A DNA stretch of 22,813 bases from an uncultured Candidatus Melainabacteria bacterium (GTDB lineage Bacteria; Cyanobacteriota; Vampirovibrionia; Gastranaerophilales; Gastranaerophilaceae). Below, in pieces: positions 14,504 to 22,800 of this stretch. Where the stretch lies: assembly GCA_934699705.1 (NCBI GenBank), contig CAKUXD010000029.1:1-22813 (forward strand), read 5' to 3'. How positions within the stretch are numbered: position 1 is the stretch's first letter; the number at the start of each line of letters is the position of its first letter. Made by a program: the position numbers and the translations under genes. The notes beneath the pieces were generated by a model. The model was not told where the DNA came from, made no database searches, and was given only the letters and a program-made list of their open reading frames with translations.

Positions 14504-15139
14504 TTAACCGAAATAATATTTTGTTTTACCGTCTGCCGTTTTGTGATTGTCAGGTTGTTGCTGAGATTTTGCCAATCCTAATTTATCAGCTACCCAAGTA
14601 CCAGCTTTTCGAAAAGCTCCTGAACCTATTATTGACCCTGCCGTAAATAACACACCATACACAATGGCGGGTACGACTTGCATTGGTCCACCCTTGTTTT
14701 TACAGAAATTAACCATTGAGTCATTCAAAGTTTTTATACCTTTTATGTTTGCAATATCTTTTGCATATTTTATCATTGAACCCTCAACTATAAACATACC
14801 CAAGATATCCGCACCTTCTTCCAAAAATGCTCTTGCTGGCGTATCGGATTTACAAACTCTAATCATCGCGCAAGTTGCCGAAATTGGATCGGTATTTCTT
14901 GATAACTTGACCCCTTTTCTAACAGCCTGACCTATTTTAGAACCTGCTGTGGCTTTATCAAAAGTGTCAACAATGCCTTGACAAAGTTTTGTTGTTGCCT
15001 CTGTTCCTTGACCCGAAGCAAGTTTTGTAATCAATTTTGACGCATGCCCAATCGTTGAAACATGCCTTAAAATATTACCATTTTTTGCGGCTTTCGCATT
15101 TTCACATAATGATATTATTGATGCTACGTAATTTGACAT
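14504..15139 (-). CDS. Hypothetical protein, tandem paralog A
   Basis: This 211-aa unrecognised protein is the first gene of the two-gene paralog pair. The helical N-terminal part has scattered cysteines (C12, C53, C90, C96, C146). A hydrophobic segment at 153-173 (MQVVPAIVYGVLFTAGSIIG) resembles a membrane helix, followed by F-R-K-A-G-T-W-V-A-D-K-L-G-L, matching the other copy. The polar tail (191-211) is unique to this copy. None of the cysteines except C90 aligns in copy B, so a metal site is unlikely. It may be a peripheral or integral membrane protein. The pair looks like lineage-specific duplication. Confidence 0.7.
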   Translation of the reverse strand: MSNYVASIISLCENAKAAKNGNILRHVSTIGHASKLITKLASGQGTEATTKLCQGIVDTFDKATAGSKIGQAVRKGVKLSRNTDPISATCAMIRVCKSDTPARAFLEEGADILGMFIVEGSMIKYAKDIANIKGIKTLNDSMVNFCKNKGGPMQVVPAIVYGVLFTAGSIIGSGAFRKAGTWVADKLGLAKSQQQPDNHKTADGKTKYYFG

Positions 15140-15149
15140 TTCCTACACT

Positions 15150-15179
15150 ACTATATAATTCTTATGTACCTACACACAA
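15150..15179 (-). promoter_or_regulatory. Candidate promoter of the paralog pair
   Basis: On the minus strand, TTGTGT (15179-15174) and TATAGT (15155-15150) are 18 bases apart. Ten bases separate the -10 from the ATG at 15139, so the leader would be only about 3 bases, nearly leaderless. An AGGA sits only two bases before the ATG, too close to act as a normal ribosome site. Confidence 0.4.
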
Positions 15180-15254
15180 TATAAAAGTATAGAAAACCAT
15201 GAAAATTGCTGAATTTAAACCCTTTTGTAACAAACTTTTAACATGAATTCTTTA

Positions 15255-15896
15255 TTATAAAATTTTACAAAATTTATAATAGTCGCAATTACACTTATTA
15301 CCTTGATTTGAAATTTTTTGAAAACTTTGTGAAATTTCAATTTTTTTGGCAACTTTTTTTAAATTTTCTTCGTATTTTTGTTTAAAATCATCTGAAAAAT
15401 TTATAATTTTTTCATCTTTATTTTTTAAATCCAAATAAACAAAATTCAAAGATTTATATTTTTGATTTAACAGTCTATCGACTGCTAACAAATATATCAT
15501 TGTTTGGAAGTCAAACTCAGGATTTTTAGGAATTGCACCCGTTTTATAATCTAAAATATAATAATCTTCTTTATTTTTAACTAAAGCGTCTAATCTACCG
15601 CCAAACCAGTTATCATCAAGCTTAAACGATATTTGATATTCACTGTTTATAAATTCATAGCCAAAATATTTTGTATTTTTTAAATATTTCCAAATATCTT
15701 TTTCTTCAGTAGTCAAGGCGTTTTCCAACTTTGAAACGTCAAAATTTTTAATAAAATAACTTGCAATTGCGTGAATATTTTTACCTTTTTCAAACAATTT
15801 TTTATTTTGAGGCAACGAAATTTTATCCATATACATATAAAAATATTTTCTAGGACATTCTTCAATTATTTTAAGCATTGCTGGAGATATTATCAT
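15255..15896 (-). CDS. PD-(D/E)XK nuclease of Cas4/AddB type with Fe-S cysteines
   Basis: This 213-aa stand-alone nuclease belongs to the RecB-like family. Motifs in order: C14 (EECPRKYFY), G38-x-x-x-H42 region, G100-R-L-D103, D116-Y-K118 (ILDYKTG) and Q131-x-x-x-Y135. These give the H, D, D-x-K and Q-x-x-x-Y active-site elements. Three further cysteines close the protein, C202-N-C204-x5-C210. One Cys before and three after the nuclease core is the 4Fe-4S staple layout of AddB and Cas4. The ATG overlaps the end of the giant helicase gene by four bases, so it is almost certainly made together with it and supplies the nuclease that helicase lacks. No cas genes or CRISPR repeats are in the window, so Cas4 proper is unlikely. 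Confidence 0.85.
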   Translation of the reverse strand: MIISPAMLKIIEECPRKYFYMYMDKISLPQNKKLFEKGKNIHAIASYFIKNFDVSKLENALTTEEKDIWKYLKNTKYFGYEFINSEYQISFKLDDNWFGGRLDALVKNKEDYYILDYKTGAIPKNPEFDFQTMIYLLAVDRLLNQKYKSLNFVYLDLKNKDEKIINFSDDFKQKYEENLKKVAKKIEISQSFQKISNQGNKCNCDYYKFCKIL

Positions 15897-18800
15897 GCCT
15901 GACTTCCTTTCAACAATTTTTCAAAAATAATACTTGGAGTTTGATTTTGAACCTTGCCGTACATTTTTATTTCTTTTGAAACAGTAAAAGTAAGTCCTCT
16001 TTTTGCCCTTGTTATTGCAACATAGAGAAGTCTTAGATTTTCAGAAATTTGTTCTTTTTTAAGTTCAAAATCGTCTTTTTTCTTATATTTTGGGTTCAAT
16101 GCCCTGATTTGTTCAGTAAAATCAACATCTTTTTTCAACGTCATTTGCGCAAAATCAAGTGTTAATAATTTCTCCGTAAACTCTGGAATAAAGACATAAT
16201 CAAACTCATCACCCTTTGATTTATGATAAGTCATAACCTGAACTTTCCCCGCCAAAAATTCTCTATCAGATTCATCTTCTTCTGAGAAGAATTTAAAACC
16301 ACTCAAATTTGGTCTTTTTGCAAGCGCTTCAAGTTTTTCTAAAACTGTTGAAAAGTTATGATTTGAAGCTGACAGACGTTTTATAAGAGTTGAAATCAAA
16401 TATACATTTGATTTTTCAATATCGCTTTTATAATAATGCAATCCAATTTTTAGAGCTAATTCTTCAATTGGTAAATGCGCAAAACTCAACCAATATAAGG
16501 TATCCCAATAAAATCTTGCAAGTTCTGCACTCATTTCATCAGAATTTGAAACAACAAATGGTTGTTCTAAATTCCGAATATCCACTTGCAACCTTGATTT
16601 ATAAAATCCAGTTTCAGCCAAAACTTCATAAGATGAGGCTATGACCTCGTTATCAAAAGGGGTTTCAACTATTTTTAAAAGTGCAGAAATCGTTCTGTAA
16701 ACATTTTTTTGTTCTAAACATTCCGAACGGGAAATACTCTTAAATCCTGCGTCAATAATGAATGACAACCAACTGCCAACTTGATAATTACTTCTCAATA
16801 GAATTCCAATAGTAGCTTTTGGTGTTTTTGTCAAAATTTCTTTTATCTGTTTTAAAATATAATTTTTTTCAGCAAAAGTATTGTCAAACACAACCGATTT
16901 TACTGCTCTTTCAGACAAAGGATTTCTACCCTCAACTGGTTTCATGAAAATTCGGTAAAACGCATCTTTATAATCTTCATTTCTATCAGCCATAATAACT
17001 AAATTATTTGCAAGTTTCCAAACATCATGGCAACAGCGCTGAGAACAATCCATTTCAACACTTTGACTTGATTTAATAAACTTTTTAAATCCTTCTGTAT
17101 CTGCATTTGAGAAAGTTGTCGTAATTGCCTGATTTATATCTCCGCACCTGATAAGATTTTTATGCTTACCGCTCAAAAGACCTATCAAACGTTGCTGAAT
17201 AGCCGATGAATCTTGAGCTTCATCTTCAATAATATATTGACAATTTTCTTGATAATAATTTAAAATATCTTCATTTTCTTCCAATAATTTCACCGAAGAC
17301 AAAAGCATATCGTCATAATCAATTAAATTAAATGTTTTTAACTCCTCTTGATAAAGTTTATAAAAATCGAGGAACTTTTTAACCTGCAAATTAGTCGTTT
17401 TTTCAGTTAAAACTCCGCCCCCGAGCTTAAATACAGAGATTGCTCTATCAAAATTATCAATTTCAGTCTTTTTCAACCCAAATTGTTTTGAAATTTTTTG
17501 AATAATTCCTGATCGTTGAGAATCATCGCAAATTTCAAAATCAGGCGCTAAACCCAATCTTTCAAAGTTTGAATTATCCTTCAAAATTCTTAATGCAAGT
17601 CCATGAATTGTACTAATATTCGGCAATTTAGAACTTTCCGTATTAATATTTTTAATTCGTTCTCTAAAATTTCTCGCAGCAGATTCCATGTAAGTTAAAA
17701 CAAATATATTTTCAGGGTTTACACCGTCATTTAATAATTTTATTATCAAAGCCAACAAAATTGTTGTTTTCCCAGCTCCAGGAACAGCAGAAATCGCCAT
17801 TTGACCTTTTTTATAATCAAGAACAGGCTTTTGGTCTTCCCTCGGCTCAAACTTAAAACCAATAGAGGAAACTGTTTCTTCTTGAGATTTAAAATACGGT
17901 TCAATTCCACCAAAATTTTCAATACCGTTTCCGTCAAAAAGGCTTGAAAACGTATAAATAAACTCTTTTGCACATAAAACTAATTTACGCAAAATACGTG
18001 CAGTTTTTTGCTGAGAAAGATTTATATCATCTTGAATTGTGTATTCTTCTTTATCCCAATCTGCCTGAAACACCCACGCATTGTACAATGGACCAGTATC
18101 GTTTTTAACCCACTCGCCAGATGAAATATCTAACCAAATTTGAAATTTTGTCTTAATCTGATTATCAATAATCTTTTGCGGAGTTGCAATCACCAAATCA
18201 TTTTCGAGTATTTCAACAGTCGAATAAGGATTTTCCGCGATAATAGAATTTTCAATTTGTTTGATAATTTCTTCTTTTTTACCACTTATAACTTCTTCTG
18301 GAAAAACAGCTTCAAAATCTTGCAATTGCTTCACAAAAAACGAAAATTTGTTTATTTCATTGATGTTCAGACTCTTAAAATCAAAAAGTTTATCATAAAT
18401 CAATCGAACTTGTTCAGAAAGCGAAATATTCAAAGTCTGCAATTCGTCAATAAAGTGTTTAAAATTTTCGTATTTTTGAGTATATTCATCAAGTTTAAAT
18501 TCATAATCAATCAAAGATTTTGTTTTATCAAAATGCTCTAAAATCTTCTGACAATGCCGAATTGGAATATCTAAAATTTTCGATAAAATAACTCTTAAAT
18601 CAAATTCTGTCAATTCATCTTTTAACGTAGAATTTAATTTTAATATTGTCAACGCAGACAATACATAAGGGTTTTGAACAAGTTTTTCACTACCAGAAAG
18701 AAAAACTAAATTCACTTTTGATAATTTTTCTTTCAAATAAAATTTCAACATATCATCGACAACTGGAGTAATTATAGCGATATCAGAAGGGAAAAAGCCT

Positions 18801-19753
18801 GATTTAATTAAGTTTTTAATCTTTATTACGGCTAAATCAATCATTGTTGCTCGTTTTGACGGCGATAAATGTGAAAAATATTTTAATCTGACATCTTCAT
18901 TACCTAAAACTTTTTTATATAAATTATCAGCTTCTTCAGCCATTTTAAAAGTAGAATTTAAAATCTTGGGATTTTCAGATATTAGATTTTTAAATTTCAT
19001 ATAAACATTTTTATCTGCGCTCAAATACCCAGTTCTACTAGAACCCAGATTATCACAAGCTACAAAAATATCTTTTAAATTTGGTTTTAAAAACTTTATA
19101 AAATCAAAACAAACGGGTGTAATTTCATCTGCATCATCAACGAAAACATATTTTATATCTTTAAAAATATTTGCATTTTGATACAGATAATTGAACAACA
19201 AGGTTTGGCGCAAATAGTCAAAACTACGATAATTAAGCGTTTTTGCCATAAGGAGTTTTAAAGCCGATTTACTATCTTGAACAAACCCCTCTTTTAAAAC
19301 ATTTTTTGCACGCCATTCAACGTCATTATCATTAAGATTGTTTTGAACAATCAGCGAATATCTCCTAAAAAGCTGATGTAAAAGTGATTTTTTAGAATTA
19401 TAACCACTAAATTTAATATCCCTGATAATATCTTTCAACATAAACTGAGAAATCTCAAGTCCAATCATATTAGGGATTATAGAAGGTTTACCGCTTGAAA
19501 GTTTATTTTCTAAAAACGCCCAATTATCCATTATTGAGTTATAAACTAATCCAAAAAACGAGTAGATACGCAATTTTTCAACGACATCTGTATTAATCGA
19601 ATTTAAAACACCCTCAATAAACCGCTCTTTCGCCGAAGAATTGTTTACCAAAACGAGTATCTCATTGGAAGAAATGCCCGAATTTATCAAACGGGCATAT
19701 TCTTCAATCAAAATATTTGTTTTATCAGTTGCAATTGAACCTTCAATTAACAT
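15893..19753 (-). CDS. Double UvrD-like helicase with a degraded N-terminal ATPase domain
   Basis: This 1286-aa protein has two superfamily-1 helicase units. The N-terminal unit (about 1-600) keeps the layout but not the residues: the P-loop reads G5-S-I-A-T-D-K-T12 instead of GxxGxGKT, the Walker B region is VFVDDADEITP (205-212), and the GDxxQ region is ACDNLGSSRTGYLSAD (232-247). The C-terminal unit (about 640-1286) is intact: P-loop AVPGAGKTT (about 656), IIEDEAQDSS (about 843), RCGDINQAI, motif IV GILLRSNYQ, motif V MTYHKSKGDEFDYVFIP (about 1175) and motif VI LLYVAITRAKRG (about 1248). No nuclease domain is fused at the end; the next gene provides one. This recalls AddB (dead helicase) plus AddA (live helicase) joined in one chain, but orthology is not proven. 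The ATG at 19753 overlaps the thrS stop, with only a weak ribosome site. Confidence 0.85.
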   Translation of the reverse strand: MLIEGSIATDKTNILIEEYARLINSGISSNEILVLVNNSSAKERFIEGVLNSINTDVVEKLRIYSFFGLVYNSIMDNWAFLENKLSSGKPSIIPNMIGLEISQFMLKDIIRDIKFSGYNSKKSLLHQLFRRYSLIVQNNLNDNDVEWRAKNVLKEGFVQDSKSALKLLMAKTLNYRSFDYLRQTLLFNYLYQNANIFKDIKYVFVDDADEITPVCFDFIKFLKPNLKDIFVACDNLGSSRTGYLSADKNVYMKFKNLISENPKILNSTFKMAEEADNLYKKVLGNEDVRLKYFSHLSPSKRATMIDLAVIKIKNLIKSGFFPSDIAIITPVVDDMLKFYLKEKLSKVNLVFLSGSEKLVQNPYVLSALTILKLNSTLKDELTEFDLRVILSKILDIPIRHCQKILEHFDKTKSLIDYEFKLDEYTQKYENFKHFIDELQTLNISLSEQVRLIYDKLFDFKSLNINEINKFSFFVKQLQDFEAVFPEEVISGKKEEIIKQIENSIIAENPYSTVEILENDLVIATPQKIIDNQIKTKFQIWLDISSGEWVKNDTGPLYNAWVFQADWDKEEYTIQDDINLSQQKTARILRKLVLCAKEFIYTFSSLFDGNGIENFGGIEPYFKSQEETVSSIGFKFEPREDQKPVLDYKKGQMAISAVPGAGKTTILLALIIKLLNDGVNPENIFVLTYMESAARNFRERIKNINTESSKLPNISTIHGLALRILKDNSNFERLGLAPDFEICDDSQRSGIIQKISKQFGLKKTEIDNFDRAISVFKLGGGVLTEKTTNLQVKKFLDFYKLYQEELKTFNLIDYDDMLLSSVKLLEENEDILNYYQENCQYIIEDEAQDSSAIQQRLIGLLSGKHKNLIRCGDINQAITTTFSNADTEGFKKFIKSSQSVEMDCSQRCCHDVWKLANNLVIMADRNEDYKDAFYRIFMKPVEGRNPLSERAVKSVVFDNTFAEKNYILKQIKEILTKTPKATIGILLRSNYQVGSWLSFIIDAGFKSISRSECLEQKNVYRTISALLKIVETPFDNEVIASSYEVLAETGFYKSRLQVDIRNLEQPFVVSNSDEMSAELARFYWDTLYWLSFAHLPIEELALKIGLHYYKSDIEKSNVYLISTLIKRLSASNHNFSTVLEKLEALAKRPNLSGFKFFSEEDESDREFLAGKVQVMTYHKSKGDEFDYVFIPEFTEKLLTLDFAQMTLKKDVDFTEQIRALNPKYKKKDDFELKKEQISENLRLLYVAITRAKRGLTFTVSKEIKMYGKVQNQTPSIIFEKLLKGSQA

Positions 19754-21519
19754 TTTCTTGTTTTAATTTCGTTCAAAATCATATCTACAAATTCGTCAAC
19801 TGGTTTTGTACCAATTTGTCCAACACCTCTTTGACGAATTGCAACTTCGCCAGACTCCTGTTCTTTATCACCTACAACGACAACATAAGGAACTTTTTTA
19901 TCTTGTAAGTTTTCTCTAATTCGGTAATTCATACTTTCAGAACGATCGTCTAAATAAGCTCTAATTCCTAACTCTCTAAGTTTTTTATAAACTTTTTCTG
20001 CATAATCAGCATGCTTTTCATTAGAAATTGGCACAACAGAAACCTGAGTTGGAGCTAACCAAGTTGGGAAAGCACCTGCAAAGTGTTCAATTAAGATACC
20101 ATGGAAACGTTCCATAGATCCAAAAATTACGCGGTGTAACATTACAGGAGTTTTCAATTGACCGTCTTTATCTTGATATTTAATATCAAATCTTTCTGGT
20201 AAATTGAAATCTAGCTGAATTGTAGCACATTGCCAAGTTCTGCCGATAGCATCTTTAACCTTAAAGTCAATTTTTGGACCATAAAACGCACCATCGCCTT
20301 CATTAATGTCATATTTCATACCGCGTTTATCCATCGCTTCCTTCAAGCCAGCTTCTGCCAAATCCCAGTTTTCAAGTTTTCCGACATAACTTTCAGGACG
20401 AGTTGATAATTCAACTTCGAAACCCATTTTGAAAATTGCCATTGTATCAGCAACAAAATCAATAATAGCATTAATTTCGTCAACTAATTGTTCTGGAGTA
20501 CAGAAAATATGAGCATCATCTTGAGTAAAGCCTTGAACACGTGTTAAACCTGACAAAGCACCTGATTTTTCACGTCTGTAAACTGTACCCAATTCTGCCA
20601 TTCTTAATGGTAAAGAACGGTAAGAATGTCTTTGTGATTGATAAATCAATATATGGAACGGACAGTTCATAGGTTTTACAATATATTGATCATCTTCTTC
20701 GTTTTCTTTTTGAATAAAGAACATATTTTCTTTATAGTGGTCAATGTGTCCTGATAATTCCCACAATTTAGATTTTGCAAGTTGAGGAGTTTGAACGATT
20801 ACATAACCACGTTTTCTGTGTTCAGTTCTCCAGTAATTTTCAATTTCTTCACGTACTGTATATAAATTTGGGTGCCATAAAACCAACCCACCACCGATTT
20901 CTTCTCTTACCGAGAATAAATCTAATTGAGTACCAAGTTTTCTATGGTCGCGTTTTTCAGCTTCTTCTAACATGTGAAGATAATCAACTAAATCTTCTTT
21001 TGTCCAAAAAGCAGTAGCATAAATACGTTGCAACATTTTATTTTTTTCGTTACCTCTCCAGTAAGCGCCTGCAACCTTCAATAATTTAATTGCATTACCC
21101 TTGATAAAACTTGTATTTGGAACATGAGGACCTGCGCAAAGGTCGTTAAACAACGCATTACCGTCTTTATCTTTCGTTACATACAAAGTTGGATTATCAT
21201 TTCTGTGTTCTTCCAATAATTCAGCTTTATAAATTTCGCCTTGCGCCTTAAACTCAGCAATTTGAGCATCTACATCTTCAACATTAACCTTTTCAAAAGT
21301 AAGATTTTGTTTCAAAATTTCCTTCATTTTTTCTTCGATTTTAGTTAAATCTTCTGCAGTAAAAGTGTGTTCATCTAAATCAAAATCATAATAAAACCCA
21401 GTATCAGTAGCTGGACCAATCGCCAATTTTGCGTGCGGAAACAAACTTTGTACTGCTTGAGCCATAATATGCGACGCAGAGTGTCTTAGTATATGCAAAG
21501 TTTCCTTGTTCTTTTCCAT
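19747..21519 (-). CDS. thrS: Threonyl-tRNA synthetase without TGS domain
   Basis: This class II synthetase charges tRNA-Thr. At 590 aa it is about 50 residues shorter than the E. coli enzyme. It begins directly with the editing domain (HSASH at 13-17, GPATDTGFYYDF, and CAGPH at 128-132), so the N-terminal TGS domain is absent. The catalytic core has the zinc cysteine in MNCPFH (C286), motif 2 YRREKSGAL (314-322), TQDDAHIF with a zinc-type His, and motif 3 near HGILIEHFAGAFPTWLAP. The anticodon-binding domain ends the protein. The start was set at ATG 21519, which has an AAAGGA site 7 bases upstream; a TTG five codons earlier is less likely. It is the first gene of an operon with the helicase and nuclease. 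Confidence 0.96.
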   Translation of the reverse strand: MEKNKETLHILRHSASHIMAQAVQSLFPHAKLAIGPATDTGFYYDFDLDEHTFTAEDLTKIEEKMKEILKQNLTFEKVNVEDVDAQIAEFKAQGEIYKAELLEEHRNDNPTLYVTKDKDGNALFNDLCAGPHVPNTSFIKGNAIKLLKVAGAYWRGNEKNKMLQRIYATAFWTKEDLVDYLHMLEEAEKRDHRKLGTQLDLFSVREEIGGGLVLWHPNLYTVREEIENYWRTEHRKRGYVIVQTPQLAKSKLWELSGHIDHYKENMFFIQKENEEDDQYIVKPMNCPFHILIYQSQRHSYRSLPLRMAELGTVYRREKSGALSGLTRVQGFTQDDAHIFCTPEQLVDEINAIIDFVADTMAIFKMGFEVELSTRPESYVGKLENWDLAEAGLKEAMDKRGMKYDINEGDGAFYGPKIDFKVKDAIGRTWQCATIQLDFNLPERFDIKYQDKDGQLKTPVMLHRVIFGSMERFHGILIEHFAGAFPTWLAPTQVSVVPISNEKHADYAEKVYKKLRELGIRAYLDDRSESMNYRIRENLQDKKVPYVVVVGDKEQESGEVAIRQRGVGQIGTKPVDEFVDMILNEIKTRKC

Positions 21520-21558
21520 GCCTATTCCTTTCAAAATACCAAACTAATATATATATAA

Positions 21559-21587
21559 GTTATATCACTTAATAAAAATAAATACAA
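21559..21587 (-). promoter_or_regulatory. Promoter of the thrS-helicase-nuclease operon
   Basis: On the minus strand, TTGTAT (21587-21582) and TATAAC (21564-21559) are 17 bases apart. The predicted RNA start is near 21552, giving a leader of about 33 bases: too short for a T-box or other riboswitch. Confidence 0.45.
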
Positions 21588-21769
21588 ATAATGAAAAAAT
21601 CGCACTTTATTGATTGTTTTTATACAAGATAAAATATTTGCAAAAGCTTTTTATTAAACACTTTCAAATGTTATTTAATATTTATTTACATTAAACAGAG
21701 GATATTTTGTTGATTTTTTGAAAAAAATCATTAAATATACCGATGAAAAGAAAAAATGAGGAAAAAACT

Positions 21770-22738
21770 ATGGGCATGGCAGCATCACAGGCAAGATTTC
21801 TAGGTCTTACCGCAAGAAAATCAAATATAGAATACGAAGGACAACAGATTAACCAACAAAGGACAGAGTTATCCAATCAATCTGCTAATTTGTATAATCA
21901 AATGTTGACACTACAAGTGCCAACACCGCCTTCTACACAGGATTACACAAAAGTAACCTATACTTTTACAATCCCTGGAACAGATTATTCAGAAGCAACA
22001 GTAAACCAAATTACGAAAGATGCTAATGGAACTTATACTGTTGCATTCAGTTATACAACAACAGAATTAGGTTTTCCAGCTTGCGGACAAAGTCAATTTT
22101 CAACAGTTAATAGTTACGATAGCAATGCTCACACTGGTAACATTACAACAACTAAAGGCAAAACCTACGATTTAAATTATATAAATCCTAATCCTGCTTC
22201 TGGAATTCCAACTGAACATAAAGATGCCTACGAAGCATTAAAAGGTGCAGATGATAAACCAGTTTATTGGATAAATGTAGGAACAAGCGAAAAACCAAGT
22301 TATCAATATTACAAAGACGCTGATTTAATAGAGGCTACATCTGCAAGTGGTAACAAAAAATCAGTTTATTACTACGCTGGTGAAATAACAACTCCGAAAA
22401 AAGAAACATACGAAAAATGTACAATAAATAGAGATAAGTTTAATCGAGTTCAGAGTTTCACGTACAACAACAACGAATACGCAGTTACAACAAATACAAT
22501 AACTGATGATGAAGCTTATGAAGACGCAATGAACGAATACACTTATAAATCTTACTTATATGAACAAGAAATGAGTAATATTAACGCACGTACATCAGTA
22601 ATTCAAGCACAAGATAAGAACCTTGAATTGAGATTGAAACAACTTGATACTGAACACAACGCAATTCAAACCGAAATGGAAGCTGTAAAAGGAGTATGCA
22701 AGAAAAATGTTGAAGATTCGTTCAAGACATTTGCATAG
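21770..22738 (+). CDS. MGMAASQ-type coiled-coil protein, function unknown
   Basis: This 322-aa protein has an N terminus (GMAASQARFLGLTARKSN, then Y-E-G-Q-Q-I-N-Q-Q-R) of a type I associate with many Gastranaerophilales proteins of unknown function; this is recall, not a search. Residues about 5-50 form a helical, coiled-coil-like segment and about 270-315 a second one (IQAQDKNLELRLKQLDTEHN). Between them is a Thr/Tyr/Asn-rich, beta-looking insert (about 60-255). Helical ends around a variable beta domain recall filament or secretion-needle subunits, but no homology is claimed. The start was set at 21770, where GAGGA lies about 9 bases upstream; the frame is open nine codons earlier (21743), without a ribosome site. 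No signal peptide is seen. Confidence 0.75.
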   Translation: MGMAASQARFLGLTARKSNIEYEGQQINQQRTELSNQSANLYNQMLTLQVPTPPSTQDYTKVTYTFTIPGTDYSEATVNQITKDANGTYTVAFSYTTTELGFPACGQSQFSTVNSYDSNAHTGNITTTKGKTYDLNYINPNPASGIPTEHKDAYEALKGADDKPVYWINVGTSEKPSYQYYKDADLIEATSASGNKKSVYYYAGEITTPKKETYEKCTINRDKFNRVQSFTYNNNEYAVTTNTITDDEAYEDAMNEYTYKSYLYEQEMSNINARTSVIQAQDKNLELRLKQLDTEHNAIQTEMEAVKGVCKKNVEDSFKTFA

Positions 22739-22751
22739 CGGATTTTCCGTA

Positions 22752-22800
22752 CGAACGAAGTTCGGGTAGCGAACAGATTGAGCGAACTGCACGAAGTGCA
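22752..22800. repeat. Palindrome-rich tail with GAA-loop mini-hairpins
   Basis: Two 13-base palindromes with the same GAA triloop, cgaac-gaa-gttcg (22752-22764) and tgcac-gaa-gtgca (22788-22800), flank a duplicated agcgaac (22768-22774 and 22781-22787). The block is richer in G+C than its surroundings and follows the stop codon directly. It could be a small dispersed repeat or part of a larger element beyond the window. There is no T-run inside the window to make it a terminator. Confidence 0.5.

Noticed and set aside
15255..15896. Cas4 of a CRISPR-Cas adaptation module
   Set aside because: No cas1, cas2 or other cas genes and no repeat-spacer array are visible. The partner is a UvrD-like helicase.
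21520..21534. TTG start for ThrRS five codons upstream
   Set aside because: The AAAGGA ribosome site is correctly spaced for ATG 21519 and would lie inside the extended coding region.
21711..21730. Hairpin tgatttttt/aaaaaatca before the MGMAASQ-type gene
   Set aside because: The stem is nearly all A-T with a 2-base loop. It is likely chance and not a credible terminator or regulatory RNA.
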